A stretch of 64,000 bases of DNA from Mauremys mutica (lineage: Eukaryota; Chordata; Testudines; Geoemydidae): positions 8,277,053 to 8,341,052 of the forward strand of contig NC_059079.1 of the NCBI RefSeq assembly GCF_020497125.1, read 5' to 3'. This document shows, one piece after another, positions 55,318 through 64,000 of the stretch (positions within the stretch are counted from its first letter, which is position 1; the number at the start of each line of letters is the position of its first letter). The position numbers were made by a program, and so were the translations under genes. The notes under the pieces are model-generated. The model saw only the letters and a program-made list of their open reading frames with translations. It was not told the DNA's origin and ran no database searches.

Positions 55318-57049
55318 TGCGCCAAAGTTTGTAGGCCAGATTAGCCAATACACTTCAAACAGAAGCAATTATTTTGTTTCCTTACTAGTTTGAACTTAAA
55401 AGGGAGAAAACAGGCTATTTTTAAAGCTGCACTAGGCAAAACAGCTCTTGCGGGAGGTAAATAATAAATATACCACATGCTATGGTAATATCCGTGGGAT
55501 AAGGTAGGGGGTTGCTATAAAACACAATGTTCTAACTTACTACAGATGTTGCAAATAGAATTTGCAGCTTTCGCGGCATGCTTATCTCTCCCCATCAGTT
55601 TCTGAATACTGAATCACCTTCAAACACGGGCCATTTTAAGGCATTTATTTTATTTATTTATTTATTTATTTTTAAAAGAAGCTACAATATTTTCTTCCAT
55701 GCTAGTCTGTAATGTTAAATAGATGCAAGACCTGTATTTACAAATCACATGCAATTGCATTTTGGCACATGGAAATTACATGCAAATGCATTCTAAATGA
55801 GTTTGTTTATCATTCTTGAATTCTAATCCAGAGGTCTTACTTTTTAAATTCAGTTTATACTCTGACATGTATACAAATGAGTTTGACTCTGGAAAATAAC
55901 TTAATAAACTCAGGGTTAGCTATGCAATTAGAGGAGGCATCTGGGAACCATAAAACCTGGAAAACAACATTTACATCTTTTGTACATCCAAAGTTCCATT
56001 TTTTTCCTCCCTTAAATTCATCATTTAAAAATGTTGCAGCTATTTCTGTGGGAGGACAAATAAGAATTCATTGTACAGCCAGTCACCACTCTCTCCAATG
56101 AGCAATCCATGGGGTAGGGCTGGAGCAAATGTACAAAACACAAGATTTCATTTAAAAGAAACGCAAAGAAAATGAAAAATAACTGAATTAACATTGATCA
56201 TGACTTTTCAACAGCATTTCTTATTATTACAGCCTGGCAAACCCTCCTGTGGGCAGTAAAGCTTTCTCATGTATTATTAGCCCTCTGCAGAAAGCTAAGA
56301 AAAGACACAAATCTGTTTTCTCAAAGGACAGAAGGGCATTTAGTTATAAGAGAAAGTAGGGCCATATTCCACTGTTGGGTTAAAGGTGAAGAAAACAGAA
56401 CTATAACACACAAGTTTAAGAGATTAACACACCAGCAGTTCATTCTTGAGCACCACAGTATTGATTAGTAGTCACCTGGTTTCTGGTTGTGGTACTTTTG
56501 CGGGGACCGTGTTATCATATATTGTAGTAGTATTTTATAACATCCAAATTTCCACTATGTGCGAACACACATACACAAATGTCCCTGCCCTAAAAAGCAT
56601 ATAGACTACATTTTAGAGGTGACATGAACACACTACCAGACTCTAAATAAAATATACTAGAGCATAACAAAGAGTAGGGAAGGAAGGGGGTGAGGAAGGA
56701 TGAGGGGCTCATCCATATGATCATGTGTTTACTGACTATAGGTGTGTGCACATGGGTGGTGAGCATGTTACATTTTTTGGGGAGGTTTACGGGTTTGTTT
56801 TTGTAATGTTTTGTTTTTAAGGTTTCAGATACTGTGGGTCTAATCTTCATCCCCAAAGCAGATTTAAAACTGGCCTAATTGACCAGATGAGAATTCTTCT
56901 TGACAGAGCACTATGCCATCTTCTCACACAGCTCACAGCATTAGGAGTTTGTGAAGAGGTAGTAAAGACATGAGGGTAGCCTGGGGGAGCTGCTGCAGCC
57001 AAGCATAATTTAGAGCAGCCGTGAGGACCTTTTCTCAGATGGTATTTTG
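55318..57049. other. Unique DNA with (TTTA)n at 55643-55672; no gene seen
   Basis: Short frames such as 55877-56101 and 56590-56856 have no domain. Confidence 0.45.
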
Positions 57050-57720
57050 ACCTTTCCCCTTCCCCGACCTTGCTACTCTGTCAACATTGACCATCCGGAA
57101 ACTCTGTCTGCGTCCTTTTCCCACTCTGCCATCCTGTGCTCCCAGACCTGGTTTACAAAGTCACCATTCTCTCCTCAGTCAGATCCCCCCTAAAAATGCA
57201 CGTGTTAACTGATGCCTTCAAGTGAGTTCAAAATAATAATAAAGTCTCTAAGTTATCCTCTCCAGTGCCCTTCTCTGACTGTGTGTTTCAGCACCAAATG
57301 TTCTCAGTGCCAAAGAGGAACTCACTGGTGATTTGATCTTTTCAGGAACCAAATCTGATAAAATAAAAATTCTTTGCACAGTCATAGCCCCCACTCCCAC
57401 CGGGAAACTTTAAAAACCTTTTGCCAGTCTCTAACAGTTAGTGTTTGTCTTCTTCCCTGCTATATCTTTGGGGAGGTCAGCTTGGCTGGGGACTAAGAGG
57501 AGATGGTTTTGCAGAAATAAAAATTTGAATTAACTAGTTTTGAATTTTTCCTTCGATGTTGTCTATTATTGCTTGTGTTGTCCAGTTAAATGGTAAACTC
57601 TCCAGGATAAGGATGGTGTCATACTATGCATTTGTACACCGCCTAGCACAATACCCCCTCACTCCAGCAGTGGAATGGGACCTCTGGGTGGTACTGTAAT
57701 ATAAAGGTTATATAATAATT
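57050..57720 (+). repeat. Degraded L2-type LINE 3' end
   Basis: The left part has TAAAAATGCACGTGTTAACTG, resembling the last ORF2 helix. The tail has AAACTCTCCAGGATAAGGATG and TTTGTACACCGCCTAGCAC, ending GTAATATAAAGG. It is diverged and its 5' limit is approximate. Confidence 0.5.
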
Positions 57721-60461
57721 CTACCTTTTCTGTGATTGTCTTTTGGTTCATCAGCTATTTGAGGCAGGAACTCTCATTTTCGTTGACTCTTGTTCAGATT
57801 AGATGACAGATAAGAATTATAAAAAAACCCAGACTTCTAAGTGACCGAGATTGTGTTCCCATGGAAATGCCCTTACTAATTAAAAAATAAACAACCGGGG
57901 ACAGAGCTTTCCATTCATCTTTACAATATATATATAACCAAGAAGGGTTTCTACAAAGATTGTTTTCCATGTGATATCAACCTATTTATAAAGAAAAGGA
58001 GCGCAATATGACTCACCAAAAATTACTGTGTGAAAACATATTCAATATAAAAAGCTTTGTCACCTGGGAAACTTGTTACTTCTAAGAGCTCTGATAAAAA
58101 ATAAAAACCAAGACAACTTCTTGTAATCAATTATGCACTGCTAGTCCATGGTGTATGTGTAATTGATAAAAATAAAATGAAGTACGTAACGTGGATTTAC
58201 ACGCAGAAATGAAATATGGGCATGGGTGTAATGCTAAACATTGGACTGATATCTTTGGAATCCCTTGACTTAGACAGTCTCTGGCTATGCATTGGCTCCT
58301 TGGTACAATTACAGCACCCCTCAGTCTGTTCTAACTTTTGCCTGGGGAGTAACCTAGCACACAACTGGCCAAGGATCATGACATGTTTACAGTTGTGCTA
58401 TGGACTCCTTGGCTGCAGCTAATGAACTGGCCAAGGTTTCATTTTTTCATGTGCAGAAACCACTGGGGAGTATTTATCAATGAACTAACTAAATAAAAAA
58501 CCTTCTCCACAAAGTTCACTGCACAAAAAACCAAAACAAAACAAACCCCTCATAACCTACAAATCTGACTTGTCATAAAGGAGAGACTAAAAGAGGCACC
58601 CTAAGTTTACACATTCTCCATGCAGAGCTGATGTTTAACCCAAACTTTTCCGTTTGAGGTTCCTTTGTACGTACCAAGAAAACAAGTTCTGAAGATCATT
58701 ATACACTAGCCACAAAATTCAGGAGAGAAGTGTGAGATTCAGATTTCTGGCATAGGTGAAACAAAAACAAATCAAGTATCAAACTTTCAAATCTTTGTTC
58801 ACATTTTTGGAGGACAATCAAATCAAGTACCACATACCAGAATATTGTTCCCTTTGTCACCTGCTTGTCTCTGAAATATGCAACTTTAATATATTTCGAA
58901 CATCGGAATTAATTTCCTTATTGTTCTATCCTTTGGCCACAGGTCCTATACATTTTGCTTAGATGAGCCCCAAAGAGTTTGCAGCACCTTAATGAACAGA
59001 TCAATTATTGTTCAGAAAAGAAGATACTGTCTCTTTAAAGGTTATTTGAAGGTTGATTGCTATCTTATTGCTTATCTCCAGCAAATCTATTCAGCCTTAT
59101 GAATGAATTTGACCTTTTTATAGTTACTGGGGAAAAATAACAGAACAAAAGTTAATTTAGAGCTCCATAATACAACACTTTTTCCCAAAGAAATGAAAGG
59201 GCATTCAAATCGATACCTGCACAATAACAGTCTGATGAATGTTTGCTCCCAATTTTCTCATTTTGCTAACTTGAGATTGGGAATTTTGAATAGTTTTCAG
59301 AGACCATATTCTTTATGTGCTGTGAAGTATGCGGTATTGTGTCCAAACAATGCTAGAGGATAATCATTATAGGAGTATCACTGGGCCTGAAAAGGTCAGT
59401 TAGTTAGAAATGTCAGCTTTCAATGCAACTGTACTGGACCTTCGTACACAAGGATCCAATTAAAGGGACATGCCAAGGTGCATGGAAACATCACGGTGAC
59501 CCAGAATAATAATAAGGCATTGTGAAAAAGCTTGATGTTTTTCTTCAAAAATAATGGAGTTAGCCTTCAAAATGCCCTCTCCGTGGTTTTATTTAATCTG
59601 ATGAAAGACCACTTATCCTATAGATAAACAAAAGAGTCAGGTTTCTTATGCAAGAAATAAAACCCACAACAAAAACAGACTTACCAAAGCTAAATATTTA
59701 GCAAACAAACACATAAAAAATCTAATTTTGTTATTTAATCTAAAATTATCTGTCATTTCAATTGGAAACAGGATTTTACATGTTGGTAATTTGGGGTTTA
59801 TATAGATATATATGTACATCAGTAGATACACAGGAAAGTGATTATAAGGGTAAATTCACCTCCCTCAGAACAAGGCCAAAGTGAGTGGGTTGTTGTGTGC
59901 GGGACAGAGATGATGGAAAGTGACCCCAATCCACAGGCAGAATGTGACACTTCTGCAGCCACCAAGCCAGCATGTAGGTATGGATATGGGTTGGGTGAGG
60001 GTTAGGGTTATGAAGCCACTGAGCCTCATAAGTACGTATGGCTAGAATGTGGGTATGCAGCAATGTCACTCTTCTTCGCTACACCTTTGTCTTTTGTAAA
60101 TGAGAAATTCTTACTTTTGAGCATTTATTCCACCTCTAATCCTCATTGTATAGAAAGCCACGTTGCCTGATTGGTTCTTGGAGCTGCTGGGAAGGGGCAG
60201 GGATGAAGCCAATGTTTCCTTATCACTTTTTGCTACCACATAATGTCTCTAAAACGCCATTAAGATTAGAACAAACTCCTTCCTAATTCTTTAGCGCTCA
60301 GATGTGATTGATAATTTTGTAACTGGCTGCTGGCTGAGGCTCCAATTTCTTTATTTGATGTGTAAATGATATCAATTTATTTAGAGTAATATCAAACCAA
60401 ACCTTTGGAGTCTGTTCTCCCATTTGCCCGTAACATTTTAAACCTTTGTGGGTGCAAAGGT
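57721..60461. other. Unique AT-rich DNA, no gene seen
   Basis: Short frames only; none with a domain. No repeat recognised. Confidence 0.45.
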
Positions 60462-60469
60462 GATTAAAC

Positions 60470-60593
60470 TAGGGTGACCAGATAGCAAGTGTGAAAAATC
60501 AGGACAGGGGGTGGGGAGTAATAGGAGCCTATATAAGAAAAAGCCCCAAATATTGGGACTGTCCCTATAAAATAGGGACATCTGGTCACCCTA
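60470..60593. mobile_element. 124-bp hAT-type MITE, TAGGGTGACCAGA family
   Basis: A perfect 8-bp duplication GATTAAAC (60462-60469 and 60594-60601) encloses it. Ends TAGGGTGACCAGAT and ATCTGGTCACCCTA are perfectly inverted. Subterminal AATCAGGACAG and CTGTCCCTATAAAAT elements are present. It is a widespread compact family in amniotes, and the perfect termini make it one of the younger copies here. Confidence 0.95.
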
Positions 60594-60601
60594 GATTAAA
60601 C

Positions 60602-62510
60602 CCAAAACATCTTAGTCATGTAACATGAGGAATAGCTTAGCTCCCAGACCTCACTGAGTGTTCCTTTTAGATGAATCAGTTATTATTAGAAAGACTGAAA
60701 GAGTTTTTCACCCCCTAAAACAAAACAGCATATGAAGCTTTCACCAACACAAACATGAACCGTAATTATGTTAGGCTGCTTGAAAACTCAGCCAGTATCC
60801 CTTGACATGTACTTTGATCAAAATCAATGTAGTATTAATTAGCATGGACTATCAAGAATAGTTAGTGCATGGGTTTTAACAGTGAACAACGTTCTGTCAC
60901 ATTTTATTACCCTGTATCATTTTTACTAATAGGTGTATTATAGCTTCATGACTTCAAGTTCATATTATTTTCATGCTTCAATTAGAAAGAAGTAGATTGT
61001 TAGAATATTCAGGAGGGTAGTGGAAATGTCTTGCAGGGGGCATTCAGTAGTTGAGCTTATTCTTAAATAACTTTTGAAATCATATTTTAAAGCTTTTCTT
61101 CTCTTCATCTAATTTTACTAGGGAGTCTCATAAGCAATGGTGTGTGGAAATGCAACACTTAATCAGCTAAAAAGTACAGTAAATCCCACATATCACTTTG
61201 TTCATGGAAGGAAAGTAGAAATATATTTTTCTCACCAGAGGAAATTAATTAGGCAACAGTCCTATATTTATGATTTAAAGTGGTAAAATATGTATGGAGG
61301 AAACGAAAGCCACCTTGCAAGAATTCAGTGTATCACAAATTAATGAAATTGAGACATTTTTAAAGTACAGCACAGGAGATATTACAGGGGAAGGGATATT
61401 TTAAATGATAGGGTTTAGCTCCATAAAGTTCAGTCTGGTAAATATTTTTTAAAATCAAACCGTCTTTCTTTCCTACAAGTACAAAACTTTACTAGTAAGG
61501 ACATGCTCAGAAACCACTACAGTTTTAGGATCAGGTCCTGTAGCCCTTAACTTTATATTTAACTTTATATTAAAATTTATATATTTTTTTACTCTGGTAT
61601 AGGGTGTAAACTCCTGAAGTGCTCTGAGAAAAATCTAAGTAAATCATGGCTAATGAACTAAGGATTTAGCTCTTATTTTATTTTTCTCTTAAAATGGAAA
61701 TGAAAGAGACTTAAAACATTCTACATTCGCCGTTGCAGACAAGCTGGGCACTGGGGGACATTCAATTACCCCATGTTTTCTAAATGTATTCAATTTACTG
61801 CTGCCAAATGGAGTGAGTTTTATATACATCTGGGAAACGTACACCTCCGGTGCTGATGAATGTCTCCTGACAGTGCACTGATTTCAAGAAAAGTTTATTT
61901 TAAATTTGCAGTAGAGAGGGTGGTAGGAAAGGCTCAAGCCCCGACGAAGGCTGAATCAAAGAGAATTGCAAAGGAGTATTTGTGTTGGAGGTTCCTGGGC
62001 AATCTAACATCTTAGCCAATTTTAAAGCCAATGTGTTCACTCACACTTCCATTTACACTATCAATAATGTAACAAAAATGCAGTGGGAGCTGAACTCACC
62101 TTCCTGAATGATACTGTAACATAGTGAGTATTCACAAAACCACAAACAGCCAGCTAGAAACGAAGGGAAGATCCTTCAGCTGGTGTAAATCAGTTTATCT
62201 TCATTGTGAAGTTCAGCTAATTTATGCCAGTGGAAGCACTGGCCCTAAAGTTTGAGTCTACTAAAAATTGTTCAGGGAGTGAAATTCAGAGGTGAAGCTA
62301 AGTAAATCTAAAGGAAATAAACATATGTTGGTGGAACTTCACCTCTTTAAGCCCCCCCTCTCTCCAAAGTTTATGTTACTTCAACTTGGACTCACCCTAG
62401 ACACACACCCATTTATGAATGCTTAATTTCTTTCCCCTCCCCACTTTACATGTCATGTCTGAATCTGACTCACTGAATCGCATGGAGTTTTACAGAGTCT
62501 AAGATGGTGA
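60602..62510. other. Unique AT-rich DNA, no gene seen
   Basis: No domain-bearing frame. 62162-62240 has another copy of the short GGTGTAAAT palindrome-like motif. Confidence 0.45.
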
Positions 62511-62638
62511 AACTCACATGCCAAGGGGCAGAAGAAAGGAATGTGGCAACATTTACTAATTTAACTTACTCTTTCTTCGAGCCACTCAGCATATAAGGAC
62601 GTGCAACTTAAATTCCTTTAAATACTGATAAGTGAGTG
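62511..62638 (+). repeat. Local direct repeat, copy 1
   Basis: The block starts AACTCACATGCCAAGGGGC and contains ATTTACTAATTTAACTTACT and AATACTGATAAGTGA. It is repeated at 63353-63480 in the same orientation 842 bp on, with scattered substitutions and a 3-bp indel. It is not a repeat family I recognise. Confidence 0.9.
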
Positions 62639-63352
62639 TCACTCACATCAAGGAGATCCGGCACCCAATGAAGCCTACACCACCTGTAGAACAGCTTCTT
62701 CTGCTTTTCAACATCCGGCGGAACATTTCCTGAAGCATTTCCGTAGAGACTTTGAAATGTGATCCGCAGTCATATACATGCATGTCTCATACAATATTTA
62801 ATTTCTGTACATGTACAGTACCAATTTTTCAATCCCAACATTTCCTCCATCACTACTTTTCCAGAATACACTCAATCCATGTTAGGCACAAATGAGTATT
62901 CGTTCTGACTTACAAACCTACTTTTAAGTCAAAACTAAGGTTTTCATCACTACTAGAGCCTTAAAAAAATACGTAGTCTGCAAAACAGTTTCTCTGTCAT
63001 AGCCAGGAAAGTCACAGGAGATGGTTGGTCTGTCAAGGGCTCAGCAATATTGTTTCACCACATCTGCTTGTCCTAGTCTACAGCAACACTATACACTTTG
63101 CTTATTGTGTGAAGGCCATCTGGAGCAATGTGAGTGCAAGACAATGTCTGGGCAGCACCACAATGTGGGTTCAAAATAACTGCAGATTAAGGTGATACTG
63201 ACAATAAAAGACGGGGAAGCTCTGTTGAATCATTTTACAACAGTGACCTTTTTGAATGGTACATCTGTCATGACATAACACTAAGATTCCTGTGACAGCT
63301 CTTGGATTATTATCTGAATTTTTAGTCACTGAGGTCTTGAGAACCCATTTGT
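62639..63352. other. Spacer between the two direct repeats; no gene seen
   Basis: Unique sequence of 714 bp between the copies, without a domain-bearing frame or internal repeat. Confidence 0.45.
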
Positions 63353-63480
63353 AACTCACATGCCAAGGGGCAAAAGAAAGGAGTGTAGCAACAACATTTA
63401 CTAATTTAACTTACTCTTTCTTCTAGTTACCCAATATGAAGGAAGTGCAGCTTAAATTCCCTTATATACTGATAAGTGAA
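63353..63480 (+). repeat. Local direct repeat, copy 2
   Basis: Second copy of the 62511-62638 block. It shares CACATGCCAAGGGGC, TTTACTAATTTAACTTACTC and ACTGATAAGTGA. Confidence 0.9.
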
Positions 63481-63747
63481 TATTAATGACATGATGTTAT
63501 CTTGCAACCATGCCCATTAATAGCCTTCTCTACTTTAGGAAAACTATCCGTTGTTGATATTTGTTGCCACCAGTGGGTGCAGTTGATCCAACTCTGAATA
63601 TGGTTTGATTGCAAGCGCAGACCAGAATGAAAGGGTTCAGTATCATTTCAAATTGAGTGGGAATGCACAGAGGGTCTTGAAAAAAAAATACAGTTACAGC
63701 CAGCAGAGTTCTTCAACACTTCAATGACTAAAAACTCAGATAACAGT

Positions 63748-63748
63748 C

Positions 63749-63780
<32 letters not shown>
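63748..63780. repeat. (GT)n(GA)n microsatellite
   Basis: Six GT units followed directly by about ten GA units. Confidence 0.95.
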
Positions 63781-63790
63781 ATGTTACCTC

Positions 63791-64000
63791 ATGTTGTATG
63801 CAGTGTGGTTGTAGCCATGTCGGTCCCAGGATATTAGAAGGATACGGCAGATGAGGTAATACCTTTTACTGGACCAATTTCTGCTGGTGAGAAACTTTCC
63901 AGAGAGCGCGTCTTCAGATCTGAGAAATGTACTGAGGATGTCACCGCTAAATACAAGGTGGAACAGATTACAAAACGATCACTCTGTATCTGACCTCTCA
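63791..64000 (-). mobile_element. Penelope-like element 3' end, antisense, running off the window
   Basis: The plus strand reads GGTTGTAGCCATGTCGGTCC, CAGGATATTAGAAGG, TTTTACTGGACCAATTTC and TCTTCAGATCTGAGAAATG, the antisense of a turtle repeat with the same architecture as 7351-7810. On the minus strand CTGAAGA (63911-63917) and GAAA (63896-63899) are spaced like a hammerhead core, but the 11 bases between them do not make a good stem II. The rest of the element lies past the window end. Confidence 0.55.

Overview
The window looks like intergenic or intronic DNA from a non-avian reptile, most likely a turtle. This rests on the repeats. There are several decayed CR1 LINEs with characteristic octamer-type 3' tails (ATTCTATG-like and TTCTTATG-like). 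L2 and MIR remnants are also present, along with many short hAT-type elements with 8-bp target site duplications (TSDs). A MITE family with GTCTACACT termini recurs, and there are Penelope-like element ends carrying degraded hammerhead-ribozyme motifs. I recognise no host protein-coding exon, tRNA, rRNA, CRISPR array or operon. Most open frames are chance frames, or frames inside GC-rich transposon sequence.

Layout. 1-2.5 kb: a degenerate repeat, then one hAT element inserted inside another (1551-2107 inside 1536-2439). 2.5-7.3 kb: a MIR, two MITEs and unique AT-rich DNA. 7.3-10.1 kb: an antisense Penelope-like end with a hAT insertion, a possible GIY-YIG remnant, and a CR1 split by a hAT element. 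10.4-13.7 kb: a MITE, a possible LTR-type repeat in antisense, a G-rich hAT-type repeat and an adjoining hAT MITE. 14.49-17.61 kb: the centrepiece, a 3.1-kb hAT transposon with a perfect 8-bp TSD and a broken ZMYM/TTF-type transposase gene. 17.7-25.3 kb: more MITEs, an L2 3' end and foldback hAT elements. 25-37 kb: mostly unique DNA with two related hAT MITEs and a MIR. 37.2-42.8 kb: a long sense CR1, then an antisense CR1 interrupted by another sense CR1. 42.8-64 kb: unique DNA with scattered CR1, MIR, L2 and hAT copies, ending in a local 128-bp direct duplication and a second Penelope-like end.

Nothing here works together as a gene system. The elements record successive insertions: Penelope, CR1 and GTCTACACT-type copies serve as targets, and later hAT copies sit inside them with intact TSDs. 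Twelve hAT-type insertions can be delimited to the base by their TSDs (nine perfect, three imperfect or diverged listed as such), which is the most solid information in the window.
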